Source of the DNA: Bifidobacteriaceae bacterium UBA2724
GTDB taxonomy: Bacteria > Actinomycetota > Actinomycetes > Actinomycetales > Bifidobacteriaceae
Assembly: GCA_002353815.1 (NCBI GenBank)
Contig: DEKK01000014.1
Span: 4,403 to 43,676, forward strand
Reading direction: 5' to 3'
DNA length: 39,274 nucleotides
The translations under genes were made by a program, and so were the position numbers. Below are positions 18,554 to 27,034 of the stretch, in pieces. The first letter of the stretch is position 1. Every line of letters begins with the position of its first letter. Below the pieces are notes generated by a model. It saw nothing but the letters and a program-made list of their open reading frames with translations, had not been told where the DNA came from and ran no database searches.

Positions 18554-19435
18554 TTGACGAATATCACACACCGGGCGGCGGTTCTGGGGGATCCCATCGC
18601 GCATTCGCTGTCGCCAGTGCTTCACAATGCCGCATACGAGGCGATGAACCTGCAAGGGTGGTTCTATGACCGCGCGCAGGTGTCGCAGGACGGGCTGGAC
18701 GATTTCCTCCACGGGCTGGATTCGGCATGGCGCGGCCTGAGCCTCACCATGCCGCTCAAACGCACCATCATCCCCTACGGCAAGCCGCAAGACAAATGGG
18801 TCAAGCTGCTGGGCGTGGCCAACACGGCGGTCATGGACTGGGAGATGCAGAACTCCGAGCATCCCGAGCTGCCCGGCATCCGGCTGTACAACACCGACGT
18901 GCGCGGAATCCAACGCGCCCTCCAGCACGTGTCCCGTCCCCACCGCACCCTGCGCACTGCGCTGATTCTGGGCAATGGCAACACGGCCCGGTCCGCGTAC
19001 GCGGCGCTGAGCCAGCTCAACGTCAACTCCATCACCGTCGCAGCGCGCCATACCGAGAAATCCGCGCCCATGGTCAAGCTGGGCACCACGTTCCGCATCA
19101 ACACCGAGCTTGCGTCGCTTGAAGACATCGGCGGCGACCTGTCGGGCTTCGACTATGTGGTGAGCACGCTTCCCGCGCATGCCGCCGACGGCATCGCCGA
19201 GCGCCTGAAACCATCTGGCAAGTCATTCGGGACCCTGCTCGACGTCATCTACGATCCGCGCCCGACGGCGCTTCTGGAAGCATGGGCTGAGTGCAACGGC
19301 ACGGCGATTGGCGGCGAGGAGATGTTGCTCCAGCAGGCAATTCCGCAAGTCGCCTACATGACGTCGCGTCCCCCCGAGGAAGTGTCGTCCATCGCCGAGG
19401 AACACATGCGCAAGGCCCTTCATGAGGCGATGTGA
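18554..19435 (+). CDS. aroE: Shikimate dehydrogenase family protein
   Basis: Reduces 3-dehydroshikimate to shikimate with NADPH in aromatic amino acid synthesis. The 293-residue version starts with TTG at 18554, which has AAGGAG six bases upstream and gives the usual N-terminus (MTNITHRAAVLGDPIAHSLS). Substrate-binding SLSP is at 18-21, catalytic Lys69 in LTMPLK, Asp115 in NTD, and the nucleotide-binding loop is ALILGNGNTARSAY. An ATG at 18536 that overlaps the uvrC stop is the alternative. The nearby uvrC end suggests co-transcription. Quinate/shikimate dehydrogenase paralogs are possible, but the motif set fits AroE. Confidence 0.9.
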   Translation: MTNITHRAAVLGDPIAHSLSPVLHNAAYEAMNLQGWFYDRAQVSQDGLDDFLHGLDSAWRGLSLTMPLKRTIIPYGKPQDKWVKLLGVANTAVMDWEMQNSEHPELPGIRLYNTDVRGIQRALQHVSRPHRTLRTALILGNGNTARSAYAALSQLNVNSITVAARHTEKSAPMVKLGTTFRINTELASLEDIGGDLSGFDYVVSTLPAHAADGIAERLKPSGKSFGTLLDVIYDPRPTALLEAWAECNGTAIGGEEMLLQQAIPQVAYMTSRPPEEVSSIAEEHMRKALHEAM

Positions 19436-19641
19436 CCCTTGTCTTGATGCCGCGGGGGCTTGCCGCCGTGTCTTTCAAGTCGCCTGAGACGGCGTCCGCA
19501 GCGCCGGCACACCGGGGCGAATCCTGGACGGCCTCAGCTGCGAGGAATCCGTCGGAGGCGAGATAATGGGCATCATGTGCGCATCCTGACAGTGCAATGC
19601 GCTACGATTCATTCGGAACGGAAAAGCAAAGGGGAGGGTCC

Positions 19642-20565
19642 ATGGCAACTGAGACCGGCACAGAAACGGCAACTCCGCGTCCGGCGAATGATTTCGAGGT
19701 CCTGCTCATCACGGGCATGTCCGGCGCCGGTCGTTCGCGTGCGGCGGACGCCATCGAAGACATCGGATGGTACGTCGTCGACAACCTTCCGCCGAACATG
19801 CTCGTACCCCTTGTCGACATGATGACTTCGTCCGGCTCCAAGGTGCACAAGCTCGCGACGGTGATTGATGTGCGCACCCAGGGCTACTTCGACGACCTCT
19901 CGTCCGTGTTCAACCATCTCGACGACCTGGGCGTCAAGTACCGCATCCTGTTCCTTGACGCGAGCGACAGCGAACTCATCAAGCGCTACGAGTCGGTGCG
20001 CCGCCCGCATCCGCTCCAGCGCGGTCGCCGGCTCATCGACGGCATCAAGGAGGAGCGCGAGCTGCTGGCGACGCTGCGCAACCGCGCGGACGTCGTGATC
20101 GACACCACCGACATGTCGGTGCACCAGCTGTCGACCAAGCTGTACGATTCTCTGCTCGGATCCGGCCCCTCGACCGTCACCGTGCACATCTTCAGCTTCG
20201 GTTTCAAATACGGCATTCCGCTCGACGCCGATTTCGTGGCAGACGTCAGGTTCCTGCCCAATCCCTATTGGGTCCCCGAGCTGCGTGACATGACCGGCAT
20301 GGACAAACCCGTCAGCGACTATGTGCTGTCGAGCCAAGGCGCTTCGGAATTCCTCGACGCCTACACCCAGGCCATCATGACCGCCATCGACGGATACTGC
20401 CGCGAAGACAAGCATTACGTGACCATCGCCGTCGGCTGTACCGGCGGCCAGCACCGATCCGTGGCCATGAGCGAGGCGCTTGCCGAGCGCTTGCGCGCCC
20501 ACGGCCTGACGGTCTCCGTCTCCGCACGCGAACTGGGGCGCAAGGATCGCCACCAGGACAAATAA
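19642..20565 (+). CDS. rapZ: RapZ/YvcJ family nucleotide-binding protein
   Basis: A 307-residue P-loop protein, 284 aa in E. coli where it binds the small RNA GlmZ; in Gram-positives (YvcJ) it binds GTP and its role is less clear. Walker A GMSGAGRS is at 25-32 (Arg replaces the usual Lys-Ser/Thr, typical for the family); the mid-segment has SVRRPHPL, and the C-terminal half FSFGFKYGIP and CTGGQHRSV are signature stretches. ATG 19642 has AAAGGGGAG. It sits before whiA as in many Gram-positives, but YvcK, which usually lies between the two, is missing here. Confidence 0.93.
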   Translation: MATETGTETATPRPANDFEVLLITGMSGAGRSRAADAIEDIGWYVVDNLPPNMLVPLVDMMTSSGSKVHKLATVIDVRTQGYFDDLSSVFNHLDDLGVKYRILFLDASDSELIKRYESVRRPHPLQRGRRLIDGIKEERELLATLRNRADVVIDTTDMSVHQLSTKLYDSLLGSGPSTVTVHIFSFGFKYGIPLDADFVADVRFLPNPYWVPELRDMTGMDKPVSDYVLSSQGASEFLDAYTQAIMTAIDGYCREDKHYVTIAVGCTGGQHRSVAMSEALAERLRAHGLTVSVSARELGRKDRHQDK

Positions 20566-20630
20566 ACTAGCGATAATTCAAGCGAAAATTCAACAGATGC
20601 CAGCGGCTTTCTGCGGCATATGGGTGGAAT

Positions 20631-20646
20631 CCGGCCTTGCGGCCGG
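20631..20646 (+). other. Short hairpin after rapZ
   Basis: CCGGCC-TTGC-GGCCGG, 65 bp after the rapZ stop, preceded by a weaker ATGCC/GGCAT stem (about 20597-20620). No T tract; possible weak terminator or mRNA end stabiliser. Confidence 0.35.
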
Positions 20647-20838
20647 GTCTCCATGTTCGTATGCTGGGTTGGCGGAGCCGCGGGTAAGATGGGCTTGCCG
20701 TCCTGTCGACATTTGCCGATTTCGGTCAAATAACCCGATAGAGTTTTTTGTCGGCTAGTATGTTCACGGCGCGTGGGATGAACAGGCGCATGAGGTGTGT
20801 ATGCCACCCCAGATGGGAATCGGAAGGAAGGTAAACAG

Positions 20839-21894
20839 TTGTCACTCTTGGAGGATGTCAAGAACGAGCTAGCGCTCATCGACGACGACCCGCCCATTGT
20901 CAAGCGGGCCCAGGCGGCGACGATGATTCGCTTCGCCGGAGCCATGGGCGTTGTCAAGCGACATGTCATCCTCGAGTGTTCGTTCGACAACCTTGCCTCT
21001 GCCACGTGGCTTGTCAATACGATCAAGAACGTCTACGGCCAAGAGGCCCTCGTGCTCAAGCGCACGGTCAAGACCTCCAAGGGCGTGGTGAGCCGTTACA
21101 TGGTGCGCGTGTTGAAAAACACCGTGAATCTTGCAATCCAGACAGGTCTCATCGACCGCCGAACCAAGCACCGCGTCGTCGGCCTGCCCGCCGAAGTGGT
21201 CGGTGGCAGCCCCGCCGATATCAAGGCGGCATGGCGAGGGGCGTTCCTCGCACATGGCATGCTGTCCGAGCCGGGACGTGCAAGCTGCCTCGACATCGCA
21301 TGCCCGAACAAAGAGACGGCCATGGCACTTCAAGGCACCGCACGCCGTCTTGGGTTCGCCACCAAGACCAAAGTCACCAGCGAAGCCAGCACGCATATCG
21401 TGATCCGCGACAGCGATGCCGTCGAGCGCATCCTGCTGCTCATGGGGGCCATCCGCACGAGCCGCGAATGGAGCGGCAAGCGCGTCGACGGCGAATCCCG
21501 CGGCAAGGCGAACCGACTCGCCAACTTCGATGACGCCAACATGCGCCGCAGCGCCAAGGCCGCGGTCGAGGCATCGAAGAAAATCACCGAAGCGTTTGAA
21601 ATCCTCGGCGACGACATCCCGCAGAACTTGCGCGACGCCGGACGACTGCGCCTCGAGCATCGCGACGCAAGCCTCGAACAACTCGGACAGCTCGCCGACC
21701 CGCCTGTCACGAAGGATGCCATCGCGGGCCGTATCCGCCGCCTGCTCCAGCTTGCCGAAAGGGCGAAGAAGCAGCGCGAAGCCGAAGGCAATCCCGTCGG
21801 CATCGGCGGGGCCGATGCCGACGATTCCGCCCATGCCCCGCATGGGACCGAGACGAGCGACGGCACGGCCTCGACCGGCACCGACGCACGATGA
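20839..21894 (+). CDS. whiA: Sporulation/cell-division regulator WhiA homolog
   Basis: A 351-residue DNA-binding protein: N-terminal LAGLIDADG-like homing-endonuclease fold without catalytic activity in known members, and a C-terminal helix-turn-helix around QLGQLADPPVTKDAIAGRIRRLLQLAE. In Streptomyces it works with WhiB in sporulation; in Bacillus it affects cell division; its role in non-sporulating bifidobacteria is inferred to be division or growth related. The start is TTG 20839 with AAGGAAGG 7 bases upstream; an in-frame GTG at 20797 adds non-family residues. A ~40-residue Gly/Ala/Asp-rich tail follows the HTH. Confidence 0.93.
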   Translation: MSLLEDVKNELALIDDDPPIVKRAQAATMIRFAGAMGVVKRHVILECSFDNLASATWLVNTIKNVYGQEALVLKRTVKTSKGVVSRYMVRVLKNTVNLAIQTGLIDRRTKHRVVGLPAEVVGGSPADIKAAWRGAFLAHGMLSEPGRASCLDIACPNKETAMALQGTARRLGFATKTKVTSEASTHIVIRDSDAVERILLLMGAIRTSREWSGKRVDGESRGKANRLANFDDANMRRSAKAAVEASKKITEAFEILGDDIPQNLRDAGRLRLEHRDASLEQLGQLADPPVTKDAIAGRIRRLLQLAERAKKQREAEGNPVGIGGADADDSAHAPHGTETSDGTASTGTDAR

Positions 21895-22322
21895 CGACAG
21901 CCGAGAGGCACTTTTATCCGAGGTTCGTTCAACCGGGCGTAACCCTGCCGTGACGGCAGTGGCGCGCTGGGTCGGCAATCCTCGCACCGCATCTGGCCGC
22001 GTGGCATCCGGATCCACGCGGCCAGTGCTGTTTTCAGGGCCGCCGTGGCCGCGGCGATGATGACGACGCGTGCGCATCGTGCATCAGCGTGCACGTCACC
22101 TGCGCCCCGGCCGCTCCCGCCCCCGCGTGCATGGCTTGCCCCAGGTCGATCTCGTCTGCCACGGCGGGGCGGTTCCAACATTCATCCCCAAAATTCAGCC
22201 GACTTTCGGTTTCTTCTCATTGGCACAATGTAGAATCCGAAGTGTCGATACAGTGCGCATGCGTGCCAACGACCCTCCAGGGCATGCCACGTCTGCGCAT
22301 TCCGAAGGTAGGAAAGGATACT
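21895..22322. other. whiA-pgk intergenic region
   Basis: About 430 bp with the whiA terminator at its left. Around 22218-22236 are a CATTG-GCA-CAATG dyad and a TAGAAT hexamer that could be the pgk -10 box, though I find no matching -35. No gene is supported. Confidence 0.5.
21993..22034 (+). terminator. whiA terminator
   Basis: Perfect 12-bp stem CTGGCCGCGTGG (21993-22004) with CCACGCGGCCAG (22014-22025), 9-nt loop, followed by TGCTGTTTT. Confidence 0.8.
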
Positions 22323-23528
22323 ATGAAGACTCTCAAGGACCTCGGAAACCTCGAAGGCAAGCGCGTTCTCGTCCGTGCCGATTTCAACGTCCCGCTCGAT
22401 GGGACCACCATCACCGATGATGGTCGTATCCGTGCCGCTCTCCCCACCATCAACGAGTTGCGCAAGCAGAACGCCAAGATCATCCTGATGGCCCACCTCG
22501 GTCGTCCGAAGGGCAAGGTCGTTCCTGAGCTGAGCCTCGCTCCGGTCGCCAAGCGGCTGTCCGAGCTGCTGGGCCAGGATGTCGTGCTCGCCAAGGACAC
22601 CTATGGCGAGGATGCCCAGGCCAAGGTCGCCGCCATGAAGGACGGCGATGTCGTTCTGCTCGAGAACGTTCGTTTCAACCCCGAAGAGACCAGCAAGGAC
22701 GAGGCCGAGCGCGCGGCATACGCCAAGAAGATCGCTGCTCTCGGCGAGGTCTTCGTGTCCGACGGCTTCGGTGTCGTGCACCGTGCGCAGGGCTCCAACT
22801 ACGACGTCGCCAAGGATCTGCCGGCTGCGGCGGGCCTGCTCGTCGAGAAGGAAGTCAAGGCCCTGTCCAAGGCCACTGAGAACCCTGAGCGTCCGCTGAC
22901 CGTCGTGCTCGGCGGCTCCAAGGTCTCCGACAAGCTCGGCGTCATCGAGAACCTGCTGTCCAAGGCCAACCGCCTCGTCATCGGCGGCGGCATGGTCTTC
23001 ACGTTCCTCAAAGCCCTCGGTTACGAGGTCGGCACCTCGCTGCTCGAAGAGGACCAGCTCGACACCGTCAAGGGCTACATCGAGACCGCGAAGAAGAACA
23101 ACGTGGAACTCGTGCTCCCGACCGACATCGTCGTCAACGCCGGATTCCCGGCAGGCGACACCCCGGTGAACCCGGAGGTTGTGTCCGCCGACGCCATCCC
23201 GGCCGACAAGATGGGCCTCGACATCGGCCCGGACTCCCAGAAGCTCTTCCATGACAAGATCGTCGACTCCAAGACCGTCGTCTGGAACGGCCCGATGGGT
23301 GTGTTCGAGGTCCCGCAGTTCGCTGACGGCACCCGCGCCGTAGCACAGGGCCTCGTGGACGCCACCAAGAACGGTGCATTCACCATCGTCGGCGGCGGCG
23401 ATTCCGCATCCGCCGTGCGCAACCTCGGCTTCGACGAAGCTGGTTTCTCGCACATCTCCACCGGCGGCGGCGCCTCCCTCGAGTTCCTCGAGGGCAAGAC
23501 CCTGCCCGGCCTGGCGGTGCTCGAGTAG
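22323..23528 (+). CDS. pgk: Phosphoglycerate kinase
   Basis: Converts 1,3-bisphosphoglycerate plus ADP to 3-phosphoglycerate plus ATP in the lower, ATP-yielding part of the bifid shunt. The 401-residue length is standard. The N-terminal RVLVRADFNVPLD (about 13-25), the hinge region GGSKVSDKLGVI (about 197-208) and the C-terminal nucleotide-binding GGGDSA are present. The ATG at 22323 has AAAGGA upstream. Codon use is strongly biased to C/G-ending, as expected for a highly expressed gene. tpiA and secG follow, but a strong terminator pair separates pgk from tpiA. Confidence 0.97.
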   Translation: MKTLKDLGNLEGKRVLVRADFNVPLDGTTITDDGRIRAALPTINELRKQNAKIILMAHLGRPKGKVVPELSLAPVAKRLSELLGQDVVLAKDTYGEDAQAKVAAMKDGDVVLLENVRFNPEETSKDEAERAAYAKKIAALGEVFVSDGFGVVHRAQGSNYDVAKDLPAAAGLLVEKEVKALSKATENPERPLTVVLGGSKVSDKLGVIENLLSKANRLVIGGGMVFTFLKALGYEVGTSLLEEDQLDTVKGYIETAKKNNVELVLPTDIVVNAGFPAGDTPVNPEVVSADAIPADKMGLDIGPDSQKLFHDKIVDSKTVVWNGPMGVFEVPQFADGTRAVAQGLVDATKNGAFTIVGGGDSASAVRNLGFDEAGFSHISTGGGASLEFLEGKTLPGLAVLE

Positions 23529-23552
23529 ACCTCGCGGCATGATGCCACGCTG

Positions 23553-23611
23553 CCGGTTCGTCCCATGAACCGGCGATGAAACGCAGGCCGGCGCGTCCGG
23601 CCTGCGTTTTG
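23553..23611 (+). terminator. pgk terminator, two successive hairpins
   Basis: GCCGGTTC/GAACCGGC (23553-23575) and, directly after, ACGCAGGCCGG/CCGGCCTGCGT (23581-23607) followed by TTTGTT. The second is a classic Rho-independent terminator. Confidence 0.9.
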
Positions 23612-23685
23612 TTCGTGCCTCGATGCATCGGGGCACGAGATTCCCGTATTCGTCTATCGCGTCGCCAACGCGGAAAGGTGCGTCC

Positions 23686-24480
23686 ATGCGCAAGCCCATC
23701 ATCGTGGGAAACTGGAAGATGAACCTCGACCATCTCGAAGCAACCTACTGCGTGCAGAAACTCGCCTGGCTGCTGAGGGACGCGCATTTCGACTATTCGT
23801 CATGCGACGTCGCGGTCATGCCCCCGTTCACCTCCATCCGCTCGGTCGAGGTGCTTGTCGAGGCCGACAGGCTCAAGATCCAATACGGGGCGCAGACGGT
23901 CTCCGTGACCTCGCAAGGGGCGTTCACGGGGGACGTCTCGGCCGATATGCTGGCGGCGCTGGGTTGCAAGTATGTGATCGTGGGGCATTCCGAACGTCGC
24001 AAATACCATCCGGAAGACGACGCCACGCTCGTCGACCAGGTGAGGGCGATTCTCGCGGCCGGCATGCAGCCGATCCTGTGCGTGGGGGAGAGCTATGACG
24101 AGCGCAAGCAGGGCATAGAGCTCGAATACGCCGTGGGTCAGGTCAACGACATCACCCGGGACCTGTCCGAAGAAGAAGCGGCCAATATGCTCGTCGCCTA
24201 TGAGCCCGTCTGGGCGATTGGCACCGGCATGGTCGCCACGTCTAAGACGGCACAGGACGCCGCGCATGCAATACGCCAGCATTTCGCCACGGTGTTTTCG
24301 GCGAAGGTGGCCGACTCCGTGCGAATTCTCTACGGTGGATCGGTCAATTCCTCCAATGCCTCGCAGCTTATGTCGCAGGCCCGCGACATGGACGGGTTCC
24401 TCGTGGGAGGGTCTTCGCTCGACCCCGAGGAATTCGACAAAATCGTGAGGCTGACGCAGAAAGCCGCCAAGCAGCGCTAA
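23686..24480 (+). CDS. tpiA: Triosephosphate isomerase
   Basis: Interconverts dihydroxyacetone phosphate and glyceraldehyde 3-phosphate. The 264-residue protein starts MRKPIIVGNWKMN; catalytic residues by family position are Lys11, His101 (GHSERR) and Glu173 (AYEPVWAIGTG). The phosphate-binding GGSVNSSN lies near the C-terminus. ATG 23686 with GGAAAGG just upstream; the frame opens earlier at 23623, without support. It is preceded by the pgk terminator and followed by secG about 220 bp later. Confidence 0.97.
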   Translation: MRKPIIVGNWKMNLDHLEATYCVQKLAWLLRDAHFDYSSCDVAVMPPFTSIRSVEVLVEADRLKIQYGAQTVSVTSQGAFTGDVSADMLAALGCKYVIVGHSERRKYHPEDDATLVDQVRAILAAGMQPILCVGESYDERKQGIELEYAVGQVNDITRDLSEEEAANMLVAYEPVWAIGTGMVATSKTAQDAAHAIRQHFATVFSAKVADSVRILYGGSVNSSNASQLMSQARDMDGFLVGGSSLDPEEFDKIVRLTQKAAKQR

Positions 24481-24497
24481 AGGGACAAGGAGACCCG

Positions 24498-24671
24498 GTG
24501 CAACGATCTGTGCCGCCGTGGACGCGATTGCGGGCCGCGGGGCCATGGAAGGGGCGCGATTGTGAGGAGTTCGGCCTGACCTTGCGGCGCCGGACCGACG
24601 TCTCGCAACACGCAAGGCGGATTTTCCTTCTCTTCGCCGATAATGACGCTCAACGGCAAAAGATGCGGTAG
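24498..24671 (+). CDS. Possible small Arg-rich ORF between tpiA and secG
   Basis: GTG at 24498, preceded by AAGGAG at a 6-nt distance (about 24488-24493), opens 57 residues beginning MQRSVPPWTRLRAA and ending at TAG 24671. The sequence is Arg-rich, has no domain and no hydrophobic segment, and its codon use does not look selected. It may be chance. The good ribosome binding site is the only support. Confidence 0.2.
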   Translation: MQRSVPPWTRLRAAGPWKGRDCEEFGLTLRRRTDVSQHARRIFLLFADNDAQRQKMR

Positions 24672-24703
24672 ACTAGGCAAGGTATTCGAAATCGGAGGTT
24701 ATC

Positions 24704-24952
24704 GTGCACGTTCTCAAGATTGCCCTTCAGATCGCTGTCGTCGTTCTGAGCATTTTGCTCACCATGCTCATCCTCATGCATAAGGGCAAGGGCGGCGGTC
24801 TTTCTGATATGTTCGGCGGCGGCATGGCCGTCAATGCGGCGACCTCCGGTGTTGCTGAGAAGAACCTGAACCGCATCACCGTCATCGTCGCACTCATCTG
24901 GGTCGCGATTTGCATCGGCCTCGATTTGATGATCAAATACCAGATCGGCTGA
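24704..24952 (+). CDS. secG: Protein-export membrane protein SecG
   Basis: An 82-residue subunit of the SecYEG translocon in the cytoplasmic membrane. Two hydrophobic segments are seen, IALQIAVVVLSILLTMLIL (about 5-23) and ITVIVALIWVAICIGLDLMI (about 58-77), with the family's Gly-rich linker GKGGGLSDMFGGG between them. GTG start at 24704 with GGAGG upstream (about 24694-24698). It follows tpiA as in many actinobacteria. Three copies of a short GTAAGAAAAC-type repeat and a terminator follow the stop. Confidence 0.93.
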   Translation: MHVLKIALQIAVVVLSILLTMLILMHKGKGGGLSDMFGGGMAVNAATSGVAEKNLNRITVIVALIWVAICIGLDLMIKYQIG

Positions 24953-24969
24953 TAGCCCGACAAAATAAC

Positions 24970-25015
24970 GGTAAGAAAACGGTATCGGTAAGAAAACAAA
25001 GTAATGTTAAGAAAG
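24970..25015 (+). repeat. 17-18-bp repeat after secG
   Basis: GTAAGAAAAC at 24971 and 24988 (17 bp apart), and a third, GTTAAGAAAG, at 25006. The first spacing and unit (GTAAGAAAACGGTATCG) match the repeat at the uvrC ribosome binding site. Confidence 0.75.
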
Positions 25016-25038
25016 CCCGGCATGGAGCCGGGCTTTTT
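25015..25038 (+). terminator. secG terminator
   Basis: GCCCGGC-ATGGA-GCCGGGC followed by TTTTT. Confidence 0.92.
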
Positions 25039-25162
25039 CATTGGGAATTGAACTTGACTCGTCGTTCTGCCGCAGGGCCCGCAGGTATTTCAAGAAGGAA
25101 GGGCACCTCTGGGTGCGGAGGGATACGCTGCGACGCGACTTCAAGAAATTGAACTTCCAGAG

Positions 25163-25190
25163 TTGCATGTCATTGCCGTGATGCTATAGT
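25163..25190 (+). promoter_or_regulatory. Promoter of the HTH-alaA fusion gene
   Basis: TTGCAT (25163-25168), 16-bp spacer, TATAGT (25185-25190) with an extended -10 TGC. The predicted start site falls in the palindrome that follows. Confidence 0.7.
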
Positions 25191-25216
25191 TTTGAACTAA
25201 CAAGTTCAAAGTTCAA
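25191..25216. promoter_or_regulatory. Palindromic operator TTTGAACT-N4-AGTTCAAA plus an extra half site
   Basis: Perfect 8-bp arms at 25191-25198 and 25203-25210; a further AAGTTCAA follows at 25209-25216. Isolated TTGAACTT copies also occur at 25048-25055 and 25149-25156, so the word occurs at least five times between 25048 and 25216. The palindrome directly follows the -10 box, a classical repressor position. Confidence 0.72.
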
Positions 25217-25230
25217 TTCATGGGAGCTTT

Positions 25231-26937
25231 ATGTCAGAACAGACCTTTTCGACAAGGCTGACGACAGCGCTCGACGAGCGCGGCCTCAAGCAGGTTGACA
25301 TCGTGCGCGCCGCACAGGCCGCAGGAGTCAAACTCGGCAAGAGCCATATGAGCCAGTATGTGAGTGGCAAAACCGTTCCCCGCGACAATCTGTTGGATTT
25401 CCTGGCCAAGACTTTGGATGTACGGACCGAATGGCTTCTGGGCAAAGACGTGCCCATGTCTCCGTATTCCGCACAGGCGGCATCAGCATCCGCCCCAGAC
25501 GCATCCGCCTCGAAGTCGACAGGGGGCCGCGCCACGGATCCGGCCCAGCGTGCGGCCACACCGCCCTCAGCATCCTCCGATGCCGTTGCAGAACCGGCAG
25601 AGCGCGACGACCAGCACGCATCAGCTTCGGTTCCTTCATCCTCACAACCGCTCCATTCCCATACCGCCCATACCGGAAACACCACACAGACCGTTACAGA
25701 AACACAGAAAGTCCCCACCACCATGCGAGAGTTCAAGAAATCCAGCAAGCTCGACAATGTCCTCTATGACGTCCGCGGCCCGGTCGTCGATGAAGCGAAC
25801 CGTATGGAAGCCGAAGGCATCAACGTCCTCAAGCTCAACATCGGCAACCCCGCACCGTTCGGATTCCGCACGCCAGACGAGGTCATCCATGACCTGGCCC
25901 ACCAGCTGACCGAAACCGAAGGCTACTCGCCGTCCAAGGGCCTGTTCTCCGCACGCAAGGCCATCATGCAGTACTCCCAGATCAAGGGCCTGCCGAACGT
26001 CACAATCGACGACATCTACACCGGCAACGGAGTGAGCGAGCTCATCAACCTCAGCATGCAGGCTCTTCTCGACAACGGCGACGAAGTGCTCGTGCCTGCG
26101 CCTGATTATCCGCTGTGGACCGCCTGCGTGACGCTGTCCGGCGGCAAGGCGGTGCATTACATCTGCGACGAGGAATCCGAATGGTACCCCGATATCGAGG
26201 ATATGGAGAAGAAGATCACCGACAAGACCAAGGCGATCGTCCTCATCAACCCGAACAACCCGACCGGCGCGGTGTATCCCACCGAAGTCCTCGAGCAGAT
26301 CGTTGAGGTGGCGCGCCGTCACCAGCTCATGATCTTCAGCGACGAGATCTACGATCGCCTGTGCATGGACGGCATCAAGCACACGTCCATCGCCTCGCTG
26401 GCCCCCGACCTGTTCTGCGTGACGTTCTCCGGACTCTCGAAGTCTCATATGATCGCCGGCTACCGCATTGGCTGGATGGTGCTCAGTGGTAACAAGGCGA
26501 TTGGCAAGGACTACATCGAAGGCCTCAACATGTTGTCGAACATGCGCATCTGCTCCAATGTGCCGGCCCAGTCAATCGTGCAGACGGCGTTGTGGGGCCA
26601 CCAGAGCGTCAACGATTACATCGTGCCCGGAGGCCGCATCTACGAACAGCGCGAATACATCTACAACGCGCTGAATTCCATCGACGGCATCACCGTGGTC
26701 AAGCCGAAGGCCGCGTTCTATGCGTTCCCGAAGCTCGATGAGAAGAAATTCAACATCCATGACGACCAGCAGTTCGCGCTCGACCTACTCAAGCAGCAGA
26801 AACTGCTCGTGGTGCAGGGGACCGGCTTCAACTGGATTGCTCCCGATCACTTCCGCATCGTGTATCTTCCGCGAATCGAAGACCTCAAGGATGCTATGGG
26901 ACGTCTGGCGCGTTTCCTCGAACACTACAGGCAGTAA
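25231..26937 (+). CDS. alaA: HTH (XRE-like) domain fused to AlaA-type aminotransferase
   Basis: A 568-residue fusion. Residues ~5-72 form an XRE-like HTH (LTTALDERGLKQVDIVRAA, then KSHMSQYVSGKTVPRDN), followed by a low-complexity Ala/Ser/Pro-rich linker (~75-160). From residue 165 (MREFKKSSKLDNVLYDVRGP) it is a PLP aminotransferase close to E. coli AlaA, which makes alanine from pyruvate and glutamate: KLNIGNPAPFGF early on, NPNNPTG, SDEIYDRL, and the PLP Lys in SGLSKSHMIAGYRIGW. ATG 25231 has GGGAG upstream, and a palindromic operator lies at the promoter. An in-frame ATG at 25723 could give the enzyme alone, but has no clear ribosome binding site. The HTH suggests autoregulation by substrate or cofactor (inference). 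Confidence 0.9.
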   Translation: MSEQTFSTRLTTALDERGLKQVDIVRAAQAAGVKLGKSHMSQYVSGKTVPRDNLLDFLAKTLDVRTEWLLGKDVPMSPYSAQAASASAPDASASKSTGGRATDPAQRAATPPSASSDAVAEPAERDDQHASASVPSSSQPLHSHTAHTGNTTQTVTETQKVPTTMREFKKSSKLDNVLYDVRGPVVDEANRMEAEGINVLKLNIGNPAPFGFRTPDEVIHDLAHQLTETEGYSPSKGLFSARKAIMQYSQIKGLPNVTIDDIYTGNGVSELINLSMQALLDNGDEVLVPAPDYPLWTACVTLSGGKAVHYICDEESEWYPDIEDMEKKITDKTKAIVLINPNNPTGAVYPTEVLEQIVEVARRHQLMIFSDEIYDRLCMDGIKHTSIASLAPDLFCVTFSGLSKSHMIAGYRIGWMVLSGNKAIGKDYIEGLNMLSNMRICSNVPAQSIVQTALWGHQSVNDYIVPGGRIYEQREYIYNALNSIDGITVVKPKAAFYAFPKLDEKKFNIHDDQQFALDLLKQQKLLVVQGTGFNWIAPDHFRIVYLPRIEDLKDAMGRLARFLEHYRQ

Positions 26938-26996
26938 AAAAGAAAGGTGGACTCGTCGCGGTCCATCCCGGCGAACATCGTCGCACAAACACGTAG

Positions 26997-27034
26997 GGGC
27001 GTGAGATGCACAGGACGCATCTCACGCCCTTTTT
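26997..27034 (+). terminator. alaA terminator
   Basis: Perfect 13-bp stem GGGCGTGAGATGC (26997-27009) with its complement at 27017-27029, 7-nt loop, then TTTTT. Confidence 0.95.

Noticed and set aside
25723..26937. Separate alaA gene starting at ATG 25723
   Set aside because: The frame is continuous with the HTH domain, no ribosome binding site precedes 25723, and the promoter and operator are placed before 25231.
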